Numbered from the stretch's first letter, positions 45,301-57,698 are shown. The stretch is 64,000 nucleotides of DNA from Euryodendron excelsum (GCA_033060915.1 CM065390.1:22716001-22780000); one strand, 5' to 3'. Notes: generated by a model not told the origin, from the letters alone. Numbers and translations: made by a program.

Positions 45301-48300
45301 TGTGTCAGACATCTTGTATCCATCTTGAACACTGGCACCCACCCCTGTCATTGTCTTTGTACTGGAGTAGCATGTCAATAAAAAGCAGAATTCCAAAAAC
45401 TTCAAAAAATTACAATAGATTCAAAGAAACTAACAAGGTTCTCCAGATACTTCAGTACGCACCTTCAAATATAAATCTGCATACTGAGTTTTTATGTCAG
45501 CTTTAGGCAACCCAGCAATTCCTTCCGCTAGACATTTTGCTGTCAATGCATCATACTGCTTCTGCACATTATGAATACCAGAATAACCAAATCATTAAGA
45601 CCAGCTCAAAAATGAACATGGAAAGGGCCAAATTAAGCTTACATTCATTGTCTGCATCCATCTATGAATAACTCACATTGTTAAAGCTCCCAATTCAGGC
45701 CTTACGAGTCAATTTTTTGTCCCCATTGGATACAAATATGAAATATTCATGTTAAAACACATTCTGTAAAGAACCTAAATGAAGCTAAAAAAATTGTCAA
45801 AGAATCTTATGATTTTTTATTCAAGGCAATTCATGAGATTTTGAAACCTATAAATTTTGCCTGCTATAGAAGTTCCTTTTTGTAATCTCCCCTCCTCCCT
45901 CCAAAAAATAATCTAGCATTAACCTTTTAAGACCTTTAGGGGTAAGCTACAGTAATATTTTTGGAACTAGCAAAACTTTTTGCAATTGTTTATAAGCTCT
46001 AAAAGACATTAGAAAATGTAATGACCCGGTCAACTTGGTCAAAGGTGGGCCTGGGGTGCTTTTAAAATTTTACACAACTTTAGGGGAGTTTTCTGTAATT
46101 AATGCAAAGTCAATTTAAAACAAAAACGTTGAAAGCTCTTTTCTCTCTCTTTCTCATTTGTTCCGCGCAGCAGCAAAACAAAGAGCTGCCATCTCTCGGT
46201 TTGTTGCTCTTCCTCCATGATTTCTTCATTTATTTTGTGCATTTTAATTCCCTTTAGAGCTAGATTTTTATACCTTGACTTAGGGTTGGTATTTTTCTCT
46301 TCTAGGGCTTGGTGGTGGAGGATTTAAAGAGCGCTTTCACAACTTGAATTCACTCGTGGGTGATAATCTACACCAAGGTAGGGGGTTTACACATGGGTTT
46401 TGCTATAGGGTTAATGATTTTGAGTTATATAGGTGGATTGGGTAGAAATCATAGATATAGGAATATTAATTTGAGTTCTAGGGTTTTATTCAAACTTGAA
46501 AGTCAATTACAATTTCGTTTTTATTTTATTTTATTATTCTCTTAATTGATTGTTGCTATATTTATCATGATGAATTAGTATTAATGCTTTGTGTATTTAA
46601 TGAATGGTTTGAATAAATGTCTAGAAAATTTATCATGTTTACATGTTAAATAAAATTAGGGATTTTTATCATAAATAATTGGTTAATAAAATTGGCTTGA
46701 TATTTATGTGATTGATGTGTATGCACATTATATTTGAAGTGTTAGTTAATTTAAAGAAAATAATTTGGGTATTTTGCTTACTTGACATAGTGTGAAGTAG
46801 GCATAGAAATGAATAAGAATGCTTCGTGGATGTCTTGAATAATCATTAGAGATTATGTTATGAATTTAATAATTTGGGTGTTATTGATCTTATTTTATTT
46901 ATAGTTTGATTTAATTTTGATTATGGGACGTTAATGTATTTTAGATTTGGGTTTAGTCTATCGATACTTAGGCATGGTCGGGCATCGGCTTGAAGCCTTG
47001 GGTCCTAGGAGTTTGCATTAGAATAAAGGCTTGGTGCCTCATTTAACAGGATACACACGTCCTTTGGGTGTGGCCCATAAAGAGTGGAATTATTTGGAAA
47101 CACGCGTCCTTTGGGTGATATTCAATAAAGAGCAGAAGAGGTTGCAGGTGAAATTATATCCCCTGCTCAGTACGGACAGTTGCATTCATGCATTTGCATT
47201 GGGTTGGACTTGGGTAAGTCCTGGTATTTTATTTTATTTTATTTATTTATGCATTTAATCATTTCAGTTTTAGTTTTATAGAGTCTATTTAATTTCTGTT
47301 ATTGTTGGTGACTAAATAGTTTGCAGTTTGATGTTGGAAGTGTTTGATTTTTATTTAGTTAATATGTGTGTGTGCTTACATTATACCATTTGGCATTGGG
47401 TTGGGAGTGAGGATTTAGAGATTGTATTTATTTATTTTCATGCATCTATACTTGTACACTTGCACCTATCACCTCATTTTTATTAGCTCGATAGCATAAC
47501 CTCCTACTTAAACCGTGAAAATGCTCACCCTACAACAGTTGCAGGTGGGCCCTCGGGCAAATAAGCTTGAGGACTGAGATTAGGACACCGGATGTCTCCT
47601 ATGTATTTTGAACCCATATCGTGTTACCTTTGGGTTTTAATTTATTTCTTTTAGTTATGGTACTGTACCTGTAAACTTTCACTCCTTTTAATTTTGGATG
47701 ACTGTACGATTACTATTATTATTATTATTATTATTACTTTGCTTATTGTGATTTGGTTTGGAGGATGGATTTATTGATGTGGAGTATTGAGTTGGAAATT
47801 TGGAATTGTTGTTGGAGTTTAGGGATTTGAGGTTGAAATATTTTCTTTTAAAACAGGTTTCATAAAAAAATAATGGAATTGTCCAATATACGAATGGACT
47901 TACGTAGTTTTGTTTCATAAATTTTTAAAATAAAAACTATCTTTACAACGAATTTCAAAACTTATTTTGACCAAAATCTGATGTGGCTCCTAATTTTGAC
48001 TTGGACTTTTCAACGTTTGAAACTTTATTCTTTAAAATTCGACCTTCAAAAATTGGGGCGTGACAGAAATTGTCTTTAAACAGTTTTAGTCAAAATTATA
48101 AAGGAAAAAAAAAAATGAGATGCTATTAGATGAGTTGTTTTGTGAAGAATCAAAGTTCTTTGTATATAAACTATTGATGTTTATACAAAAGGTAAAGAAA
48201 AAAGTAGAAAAGGTTAAACAACTATGAAGAAGATAGTAAAGAAGTGAATATTGATCACTCATAATATATATTTTTTTTTATAAATAAAGACGTATTTAGA

Positions 48301-51300
48301 GCAAATGCCTAAAAGGGGGTGAACCCTGTACAACTAGCATATAAAACAAACGTCCAACCTATGGCATCACTGCCTATCTATCTATAGGCATATACAAGTT
48401 GCCCAAAAAGACTACTAAAGAAGACAAACAAACAGGAGTAGCATTAGACATCCAAGGAAATGAGAAAAATTCCCCTTAAACCATGTATGAGATGCTCCAC
48501 CCCTTCAAAAGCTCTACTATTTCTTTTTCGCCAAATATTTCACATCACACAAGGCAGAATGACATCCCAAATCTTTTTAGCCCTCCTACTCGGACAACCA
48601 CGACCCCAACATCGCATCGAGGCCTAAATTAATGAAGGCATGACACACTCCACCCCATGCAAAGAAAATACCATGTTCTGTACATCCCGCACTACTGGAC
48701 ATTGTAATTGGAGATGATCAACCGACTCATCACTGTTCTTGCACATATAGCACCAATCCAAAATAATTACCCTTCTATTTCTTAAATTATCCCCCGTCAA
48801 AATAGACTCCATAGCAGCTATCCATACAAAAAAGGCCACATTTGGAGGTGCTTCCAAATTTCTTTCCAGGGGTACGGGCTTTCCCATTAACCACACAAAG
48901 CTCGATAAAATGAACGAACAGAGAAAGAACCATTCTAAGTTCCCCCCCAAACAAAAAACAACCCCAAAACACATCCATGTTGATTCTACAATCATACAGC
49001 ATCCCAAACAGTGCTTAAATAGATTCCAACTTCCAATCCTGTAAATTCCTTCTGAACTATGGAGACCATACAATAACACCCAAAGAGATAGACAAATAAC
49101 TTCCCATCGAAGCTTCCTTGTCTCTGGCCATCTCAAAAAGATCAGGAAAAAACGCCCCTCAAAGGCCTGTGCCCAGACCAACTATTCAACCAGAATCTCA
49201 CTCAATGACCATCTCCAATCTTAAAAGAAATAAGCTTAAAAAAGTCCTCTCAAAGTCTCATAATATTTAGATATCCTCTCATGGCATACTTTGCTTTTAA
49301 TTTGATTGAAAGCCTAACTTCTGCTAAGAAGATGGTATAGCTTCATGAATTAGCGACAAAATATAACTCCCTTCGTGTCAGTCCTTCAGTCACTTTCTTG
49401 GCAGAACATGTTAACCATCTATGGCCCCTTCTTGGGTTGCTAATCAATGGGACATTTGGTTAGGGTGCTTTGCTTTACATAAAGTACCAAACTAGCTTTT
49501 TGAGAAGCATCTCCAAGGATGCTTCTCAAGGTCCTTCTTAGCTTATTTGATATGTGAGGCCCACTCATACTCCTATTTGAATTATACCAACTTTGAAACT
49601 TGACCTCAAGCGAAAGTTGTAATTTCATATATGTCCCTATCTCAGCACTTTTGAAGCAACTTGCCAAACGCATTCCTACTCATTTTCTCAGCACTTGTTT
49701 TTTCAGCAACCCTAAATAAGCACCTTCAAATCAACAATCCCAAAGGGGGCCTTTATACTTTCCAAAAGAAGTATAAAAAAAGGAATAAAGGGGAACATTG
49801 GTGACTACATCGACTATTAAAGCCACTAGAAAATATGATCATCTCACGCAAAAAAAAAGTCACATACTACTGTACCCTACATTCTTCCAATATACTTTTT
49901 TTACATAGCATGTACATTTAGCATTTTTTTTATATTTTTAAAATTGAAACAAATCCTATGATTCCCAATTCAGGATTTTGACTCTTGATTTGATAACTAG
50001 ATGAGATTGAAAGGACCAAAGAAAAATGCAAAGTTAAGACTTTTGTCTTCCTACAGACACAGTAATATAAAAAAGGCTTCTTAAGCTTTGCATCACATGA
50101 TTATGTGCAATCAACTGCTGATTTCCAGGACAGATACTTGTGTTTTAAATATTAGAAGTGACAAACATTAATTCACGATCAATAAAATCTGTTTTATTTG
50201 GGTATCCTTTAGGAACAGAAACATCAATGATGTGGTTAAGGTTTTTTAAGGAATTTACATGGAGACCTGCAATTCAACAATTCTCCATGAAAAAACTGTT
50301 TAAAGTTTCCAAGCTCAAGCGAAAACTTGGACCCAACACATAGGACACCTCCTGGCAAGCCTTAACTGAATAGCCACTGACATCATTGGCTTGTGTCTTG
50401 CCAGAAACTGTGTCCTCCTGTCCTGTCCTTATAACAACTTCAACTTGGAGGTTGAACCATCATGCCTCTTTACTAACACCGCTGGTGTCATTGTTCTCCC
50501 TATCTCTGGTGAATTTCTTCCCTTCTAACACACACTAGAGTTCGTTCCACTCATTCTCGTATTATGAATTAAAGCAAATACTAAAATCTAAAGAAGAGCC
50601 TTATAATATAGAGCCAACAAATAGTCTCATTATGCAATTAATAAACAAATGAAGTTATTATCTTATCTCTTACTCATTCTCATTCTTCATGGACTCACTA
50701 TTCAAATATATATAACAAACTTCAGACTAAATCCTAAAGAAAAAATTAGAATGAAAATCAAATATATCTAATTTTAGCCTGCAAAGTGCAAACTACTTGC
50801 AATCAAGCTATAAGCACAAGAAAGAGCCATATTTGTTGGTGCTAAACGTTAAGAATCATTTCTTAGAATATGGATTGTAATAGAGAATAGAGATGCAAAT
50901 TCAAAAGCAATCTCTACAAAAACAAGTTAAGGAAGTCAGAAAAATCATAATTTGGGGGGCTAACTCTTCTATCTTTTCCAATTGGATAAAGAATCACTAC
51001 ATAGACAAGACTAAAGAACATGTAAAAGGTAATTACAATATAACAATTGAGTAGGGGAGATGGCTGAGACAGTTCTAATTCTATTTCAGTAATGTGGGCC
51101 TAACTATGAGTAATGTAAAGAATCCAAAGATATTGAAGTTGCAATGAACAGTGAGCTCCTTATAGTACCTATCTACATGCACATTTACCTCAATGGTTAA
51201 AGGCCATTAACGGTAAAGCTAAGAAAGGGAGGTCAACCTGACGTTGATCGATAATAGTAGATCCCCTTCTCAAATATTAAGATGGAAACAGGTTACAAAA

Positions 51301-53106
51301 ATTTACCAGAGAGAGATTAGGTTAGATCAGCTCAAAGAAGCGACGTCATGGCGAAGCAGTGCTTAGAATTTCAACTCTTTGCTTCCTACATTCTATCATT
51401 GACTTTGTTTAGCCAGACATAACATTAACATTTATCCACTACGATTGTCCAATTACAATCTACAGGTTGCTCACTAGACATCTATAGTGAGTCAGTGACA
51501 CAATCAATGCTCATGGAAAAGGATTTATAGATTGATAGAGTGGAATACAGTAGCAGGTTACATGTTATAGATACTGTTACTTTCCAATTCTAGGTCAAAT
51601 TACAATGGGCATCAATTCAATTCTAGTCAATATAAACTTACAGCAAAAAAGTCCCTAGGATATAGTCCAATGAGTTCCATTTTGCAAGATTGTTTCAAAA
51701 AATAAAATAAAATAAACTTGGAAACTTAAAGCACAGAATCAAATGGTTAATCCAAGGTTGCCAAAAAAGTGCTAAAACCCTACTGATTTATGTAGTTGAA
51801 TGCACATTGTAAAACACAGTACACTTCTACTCCAATATGCTAAACTTAGCAATCCAAAATCTTGTCCTTTATCTTTCCTAAGTTAAGTTATTGAAACAAT
51901 AGTTTGTAAGGAAATGGAATCTAAAAGCTGTTAAGATCTAAGGTTCCTAGCGAGGACTGAGAATAAATGTATTTTTGATCACTAGAAATATGCGCATCCT
52001 AATGTTCTTGATTGATGCGAGTAATAACCCTTTCTCAGTCCTCGCTAGGAACCTTTAAAAATAAATAATATATTTTTGAAGGAAGATTATTCTCATATCC
52101 AAAAATACATTAGAACGTTCAAAATACATCAGATATATAAACTACTTCAAGAGTACCACCTTTTAGAGTATGGGAATAGTGCGTACCACGTTCCCCTCAA
52201 CGTAAAGTTGGTAAGTCTTATCTCACTGTGCTCATTTTCAGCTGCATATTGTACCATGTAATTGGCAATCAAATTGTTCTATACAATACTTAGAAATAGA
52301 CCAGGAAAATCAACTCTGTGGAGATAGAAGTTTGGCCAAGAAACTTGACAAATTTTAGTAGGGCATGTGATCAATAGAGCATACATCTATTTTGAGGTCA
52401 CCATGGGCTCCAATAGTTATTAAATATCTTAATAGGTGGGGAAAAACACCCATTATTTTCAGGCGAAAGGGAAAACTAATAAGTAAAGGAAGGAGGGACT
52501 GGTTTCCATTGTTGATGCATCATACACCTTAGTCCAAACCCAAATTCTCCAAATTGACCAGAACCAATCCGGCACTTCTTAATGCACATATAGACAACAA
52601 CCATAAATACATACACATATATGTTCGTGTGTGTACATCCAGTGGGATAGGGTGTTTAAAAATGATAAAAACCTACTTGGAGGCGCTTCAGAGCATCAAC
52701 CCTTTTCTGCACGTCCTCATCATTATAAGGTTCGTGACGAACTGGGCTTCTTGGAAATGAAAATCCCGGTGGAAGATGATCCTGGAAGAGAAATCCCACG
52801 AATATATGCATATATTATACATATATGGATATAACTGTAAAGCAAACTGCAAAATTTTGGGATGAAAAGGTTGGTTTACTAGGTAATCGTCATCTGATGA
52901 ATACATTGGTAGGAATGAACATCCTGGTGGAAATGGAATAGGATCCTGAAAGAGAAATCACACTCACAGAGTCACAAGTCACAACGGATACATATATATA
53001 TATATATATACACATGTATGCATATAAATGTATAGCAAAAAAATTTTGGGATGGAAAGGTTTACCATGGAATCCTCATGTGATGAATACCCCCAAATTCC
53101 AAACAT
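39473..53106 (-). CDS. NAP1-type histone chaperone fused to a cold-shock domain and CCHC knuckle, 557 aa
   Basis: Ten exons, phases all consistent: 53106-53065, 52945-52880, 52781-52677, 45561-45463, 45101-45014, 44939-44875, 42062-41872, 41792-41453, 40228-40200, 40121-39473. Residues 1-71 form an unusual N-terminus with two duplicated mini-exons. NAP blocks follow: LYLKRFNIVNGV, VKGIPDFWLTAL, SLTFLKDIRV, FLFDCNPYFRNSVLTKTY, TEIEWYPGQNP, and CESFFHYL with an acidic tail. The last exon begins with the final NAP helix (CMIRSKIVPEAV, the counterpart of IRDKIIPHAV) and runs straight into a CSD at about 415-481 (KGYGLV, DIFIHH) and a knuckle whose first Cys is Ser (SSKCRQGGHQAKDC). An acidic phrase recurs (GRWFGKGNIDEINDD; GSWFGDDDDIGDW). 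NAP1 proteins carry H2A-H2B and CSDs bind RNA or ssDNA, so a chromatin role is plausible. Start chosen by TATA spacing and Met. Confidence 0.82.
42322..42380. repeat. 59-nt poly-C run in a NAP-CSD intron
   Basis: Uninterrupted C between 'agaaagaaca' and 'aaccactccg', 260 bp upstream (in gene sense) of the 191-nt exon. In the sense direction it is poly-G. It may be a real repeat or an assembly/base-calling artefact. Confidence 0.95.
43389..44194. mobile_element. 806-bp non-autonomous TIR element in a NAP-CSD intron
   Basis: Termini TATGAAGCGCGGACATG and, reverse-complemented, TAAGAAGCGCTGATATG. A perfect 10-bp direct repeat GTAGATGACC lies at 43379-43388 and 44195-44204; an 8-bp TSD reading (TAGATGAC, element starting CTA) is equally possible. 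The interior contains 'ggacacg' words and GAA/GAAGAA runs, with no transposase. It is the same terminal family as 33022-33521. Confidence 0.82.
46017..48065. mobile_element. 2.05-kb solo-LTR-like block in the 7.1-kb NAP-CSD intron
   Basis: It starts TGTAATGACCCGG and ends GGGGCGTGACA, the TG...CA inverted termini of LTRs. The flanks are GAAAA (46012-46016) and GAAAT (48066-48070), a 4/5 TSD. It has no coding capacity but contains direct sub-repeats such as 'cacgcgtcctttgggtg' / 'cacacgtcctttgggtg'. Length and ends suggest a Ty3-type solo LTR; lineage not determined. Confidence 0.6.
48268..49190 (-). pseudogene. LINE 3' fragment with reverse-transcriptase zinc-binding domain
   Basis: The minus strand encodes APPNVAFFVWIAAMESILTG, DNLRNRRVIILDWCYMCKNS and ESVDHLQLQCPV, the zf-RVT domain at the C-terminus of plant LINE ORF2. 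Further out-of-frame pieces lie on both sides. A T run near 48268-48277 on the plus strand is probably the element's poly-A tail. The 5' part of the LINE is missing, as in a 5'-truncated insertion. It lies in the long NAP-CSD intron. Confidence 0.82.
49191..51939. other. Remaining part of the long NAP-CSD intron
   Basis: AT-rich, no coding similarity, no terminal repeats that I could pair. Confidence 0.4.
51940..52055. repeat. Perfect 23-bp inverted repeat with a 70-nt loop
   Basis: The arm 51940-51962 begins AAGGTTCCTAGCGAGG and its exact reverse complement is 52033-52055. The loop is 70 nt and AT-rich. It lies in the long intron of the NAP-CSD gene, about 620 bp from the third exon. Confidence 0.9.
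52677..53065 (-). repeat. Tandem exon-intron duplication at the NAP-CSD 5' end
   Basis: Introns 1 and 2 both start GTAAACC followed by 'cccaaaattttt'/'cccaaaatttt' and end 'tttctctttcag'/'tttctcttccag'. Exons 2 and 3 start with related sequence (DPIPFPPGCSFLP and DHLPPGFSFPR), and the ends of exons 1 and 2 are alike (YSSHEDSM and YSSDDDYL). So a unit of about 120-160 bp spanning exon and intron was duplicated in frame. Confidence 0.75.
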
Positions 53107-53144
53107 TTGGAGGCAGGTGTGGCAGCTCTCTGTGTCTCTCGCTC

Positions 53145-53184
53145 TCTTCTTTCCTCTTTGTGGCGGGAGCTCGGGATATATAAT
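53145..53184 (-). promoter_or_regulatory. Probable core promoter of the NAP-CSD gene
   Basis: A TATA-like ATTATATAT on the minus strand at 53184-53176 is followed by a purine-rich leader (AAAGAGGAAAGAAGAGAGCG) and the ATG at 53106. Spacing predicts transcription starting near 53145-53150 with a leader of about 40 nt. Confidence 0.5.
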
Positions 53185-53189
53185 GCTCA

Positions 53190-54006
53190 CTGCAGTATAG
53201 TGTCGAAAGAAAAGCCCATGAGCAGCGTTAACTACTTAGATGTTCACGGTTCTTGTCGGTCGGGTTATGTGGTGACTCACCAATCAAGCCATTAAAGTTA
53301 TTTGTTTTAAATATTAGAACCGAGTTTAACTCATTTTGTGATCAAGTTGTTAGGTCTGGTTCGGTTTGAGTCGAGTTAGGTCGGTTGGATTGACGAATAT
53401 GATGAGTTTTTGAATAGCTCTAAAACTGAGATAAAAGATACTGACTTGAATTCATATATTAGTAGTCTGATAGGTATTAGTAGTATAGTAATAAGAATTA
53501 ACAATTGAGTCTCACGGGAAAGAGATAAAACTTATAAGAGGTAAGGCTTACTACATAAGTACAGTGAAACCGACTAAATGTCAGTAGATTGAGCCGGTCA
53601 GGTTAGTAAATCGAATGAATTTTGAACAACGTTATTAGCTACTACTTTGAAGTATTTAATAGATTCCACTACTACATGCTCAAACACGGCTAGAAGCCTA
53701 GAAGGCCTAAGCGCTCTATAGCAAATAGAGAATATAAATTATAATAATTGAATTAATTTCACTGTCTCCTACTAATTATGTTGAAAAACATATATACCCT
53801 TTATATTTTAAAAATCTATCCTTACACCACCAAAACTTTAAGGTAAAGTGCTATTGTTAACTTTTCTACACAAAACAACTATGACTGCATCTCATGTGCC
53901 GTCACTATTATATGGCATTTTTTTTTGAGGGTGGACAGTCCTTTATACCTTTAAATTATTTTATCACGATTTTCTTATCTTTCCATATCTCCTTCTCCTA
54001 TTTACG
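53190..54006. other. Intergenic sequence upstream of the NAP-CSD gene
   Basis: No gene. The stretch 53230-53640 has 'gtcggtcgggtt', 'ggttcggtttgagtcgagtt' and similar words that recall degenerate hAT-type MITEs, but paired ends were not found. Confidence 0.4.
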
Positions 54007-54493
54007 ATTTTTTTACCAAACTAACGTTAATTTTGAAATTTATTCCCTAAATATCAATTTGGAAAAAGTTATTCTCAAAGTTATTACTGAAGAGACGCAA
54101 TTCAATATGGCGTTTTACTTTTTTGTGAAGAAAACGTGGTTTGCAACCATATTTTACACAATAGGGTGTGTGTAAAGATCTAGACTTGAAAAGATGATTG
54201 GCATTATTGAAAAGGAGATTGGCAACAATGAAAAGCAGATCAGCAATCAGTATTGACGCCTAACTCAGAGATACTGATATTTAATTTCAAAGAAGATCAA
54301 AAATGGAGATCGAGTCAAAAAAAAGGAGATCGACAGTCAAAAAAGAAGTCTTGAAGCTCTAACTGCATCTCTTCATTAAAATGCACTTTTTGAATTGCGT
54401 TTTACATTACTTTGGGAATAACTTTATCCAAATTGATATTTAGGGAATAAATTTCAAAATTAACCTTAATTTGGTATATAAAAAAAAAAAACC
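54007..54493. mobile_element. 487-bp fold-back MITE with ~100-bp inverted repeats
   Basis: 'gttaattttgaaatttattc' and 'cctaaatatcaatttgga' near 54026-54062 are repeated in reverse complement near 54425-54470. The arms of about 100 bp enclose a core. It is flanked by a perfect direct repeat CCTATTTACG (53997-54006 and 54494-54503), the size of a Mutator-type TSD. Confidence 0.8.
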
Positions 54494-54503
54494 CCTATTT
54501 ACG

Positions 54504-56253
54504 TCTTTTTTATATCTTTGAAACTCTTCACCTTAGCTAACCCCATACCTTTCTTCCTTTCATTGTCATTGTAGTAATCTCAGCTCACCTGAAGACAACC
54601 ATGGCCAATTATCATTATAGACCATTCTATACCATTTTTTTTTTGCTCTTCTTGATCCACCAACCATAGCATCAAAGAACCATTCAATCAGTACAAAGAG
54701 TGGCCTACAAAATAATGGATGCGCCACTTGTGCTACTAGCTCTGCCACCGCCTTCAGTTGCTAAGATTCACAGACAAGGGCGAAGGGAAGTAGAAGGCTC
54801 CCCTGGGCTGTTCTTCAATCATTACAAAGACTGGCTTACAAAATAATGGCCGCACCACTTGTGCTACTAGCTCTACCACTGCTTTCGGTTGCTAAGACCC
54901 ACCAAGGGAGCCTAGCCCAACTCCCATTTTTAATGCTCAAAATTGTTTGATATCTAAGTTTAGCTCACCTCAATATTGTTCAGCCCACCTGTTTCTACTG
55001 TTTAGTCTAACACATTGCTCAGTGCAACACCTTTTATTATAGCCCAATTACCTGACACAACCCACTTTAATATTAATTCTTAAACCCAATAAAAATTAAA
55101 TTAATTAATTAACCATTAAAAAATGCCTTAGAGCTGTTGTTGTCTATTGTTGGCATTGTCACCTGTTGTCTAACAATTAAAAAAAAATTTTAATTATTTT
55201 CTTAAAGAGAAAAGCCGTTTGACCCCACCAAATTAGGGTTTGACCCCACACCTCTTCCAACTGCAACACAAACCCCAAAGTATTTGGGTATCTGTGATAG
55301 AGAGAAGAGAGAATAGTATATCTCCATAGCTCAACCACCATGACCTTCACCATCAATCAACGACCTCCACCGCTTTCGAGTAATTTTTTTTTTTTTTTGG
55401 TCCTCTTATTTCTTCTACGTCTCTAACTTTCGCCTATTTATCTATATGAATTATATCAAGTCATCAAAGCAGTTCTAGGAAATAAATTAGCAATCACTTC
55501 AAACCTTTTCTCTCCTCACTAATGTCATTATACAATATTACATTTTCTCGAGTTAACTATGTATGACAATTAATGTATTCTCGTCGAACTTTCTCAATTA
55601 TGCTAATTTTTTCACCAGCAAGTAAGCAACCGAGATGCTTCCAACCTAATTATTTCATGGACCAAAACATAATCCAAGTCAATTATGCCAACTTCAATAG
55701 GTACTTTTATGTTTTTGAATATTTACCTGTTTTATGTACATCTTTGCTACATATTAGATGTAAAATTATTTGGTCTATATAAATACATACAAGTTCTATA
55801 ATTTTTTGTTTTGCAGTTTATTAAATGTTGGCATAGTACAGGGCAAATCAAAATTCTGGCTTTGCCCTTGCCCACATACCTACCTCTAGCCAACCTTTCT
55901 CTTATTTTTTTCTCCCCTTAGCCCAAGCTCCCATGTTCAAAAGCAACAGGAAGTTACGTCTGAAAAAAGGATACAAGATTATATCAACCTATAGACTGGC
56001 AAAAGTTGTTACATTTAAAACAAAGTCAATATCTGTTAGAGGCAGCGAAAGAATGGGTGGATATTAATGAATAGAAATGTGATTTAAAAGGAGACGAAAC
56101 ATAAAAGATGTGAATAACTATACTTGGGTGCTGTAGAAAATGATAATTCAAAAGGCTTCAATAAATTTTTAACTTGTTACAAAGATTAATACAAGTTAAT
56201 AACTACTGTTGTACAACCCCCTAATTTAAACCCTTTGTTTTTTTTTTTCAGCC
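54504..56253. other. Intergenic region with a ~131-bp direct duplication
   Basis: Segments at about 54684-54768 and 54815-54899 share 'ccacttgtgctactagctct', 'acaaaataatgg' and 'ttgctaaga', a local duplication with period near 131 bp. No protein similarity was recognised in it or in the rest. Confidence 0.5.
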
Positions 56254-56258
56254 ATTAC

Positions 56259-57698
56259 TGTTGGAAAAAAATATTGTATAATATTTTCTAAATAAACTGT
56301 AGCTATAATAAAGTGAAATTAAGAATAATAAATAATGTGCATGTAATAATGTGACATGGCATACTAAACAATTCAAAGGCGATAATGCAATAAAATATGC
56401 AATGAAAAGTAGATCAAGTCGAGTGTTGTACACTCTCTCATTAAGATAGATTCGCCCCCCACACATGTGCTCATGGAATTAACAGGTGTCTATCTCCAAG
56501 ATAAAATGATCATGACACTAAATAATTAGCACTCTAATATTCAGGTCTAGCGAATGCAAACGTCAGATTCTACTCTCTCCATGTACAGTATGAATGTAAT
56601 ATGTATGAAGGAAAACATAAGAAAATTTGTGTCTAATTTAACATAGAATTATGACTGTAAATTTCATACAGAAATCTACACCGTTTCTAACAAAATCAAT
56701 ATAGCATGATAACTAAAGACAGTATTTTCTACACTGAAAATATACTGCAATTTTATAGAATTTCAGCGCAGAAATTCAATACAAAAATACATAACAAAAT
56801 GTTTAAATTTCTACTGAAATTCACGACACAACATATACAAAAATTGATCTGAAAACAAAACCTGGATAGAAATTCCTACAGAATTTCTAAGTCTAAAACG
56901 AAGATTAGAAAGACTAATTGAACAGTCAGAATCCGCCTGAAATAATCGCCGAAATTTGAGCAGCACTTCGCCGAATATGCAAACGAATGTCGCCGGAATC
57001 TGGGCAGAATGTTGTCGGGTCGGTTGTGGCAAGACTTCGCCGGAAATGGAGAGAGCTAAACAAAAACTATGTAAACAACTATATCATTTCGGAGGGGGAA
57101 TCTTTTTATATATAGAAATATTTGCACCCTTTCGAAATAGTGCCAGCCAAATACGTCCTTAGGAATGGTCGCAACCATTGGAATTGAATTTGAACTTGAA
57201 TTGGTTCGGTTCTCATGCGGTTCACACATATTGGCTCAAACCACTCCAAAAATTAAATATTAAAGCGGCCCAAGCCTTTTTAATATTATTTTAATCGCAC
57301 CGCACCCAAACCGAGCCGGCCGGCGGACGGCGGTGGCGCACGTGTGTGTGGAGTATTGGGTCAACCAATGAGTTCCATAGGTCCTCCCCCTTCCACAAAA
57401 GTGGGGTACCCCTTGGTGTCCAAACCCATCTCTAAACCTAGGCTTTATATATCCATTAATTTTTCAATAGAAAATCAATGTGGAACAAACCTTTAGTTTC
57501 ACTCAATAACCATACTCATGGTACCTACTTTGGAGACCATTATCTTATTCAAACCTCCATAGATTTGAGTAAGTAGATGCTTATTCTTCATCTCCTTATG
57601 GAGGAAAACACAAAAAACCTTGGACCCACTAAAAAGAATATGTGGGTCCCACCTTAACAATGGCTCAAAATTGGTGTGTCACACCAAATATTCCAACA
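56259..57698 (-). repeat. 3' LTR of the ATTAC-flanked element (1440 bp, complete)
   Basis: It reads TGTTGG...CCAACA on the minus strand. From 56367 to 57698 it aligns closely with 59517-60779, for example 'agatcaagtcgagtgttgta', 'tctactctctccacgt' and 'ccatactcatggtac'. Confidence 0.85.

Noticed and set aside
45217..45405. Minus-strand frame with a KRKRKRKR cluster between NAP exons 4 and 5
   Set aside because: Looks like a nuclear-localisation signal, but the flanking exons join in phase without it and the basic run comes from a CTTTTT-rich tract.
53107..53190. N-terminal extension of the NAP-CSD protein up to 53190
   Set aside because: The upstream start would be GTG, and the stretch contains the probable TATA box; the ATG at 53106 fits better.
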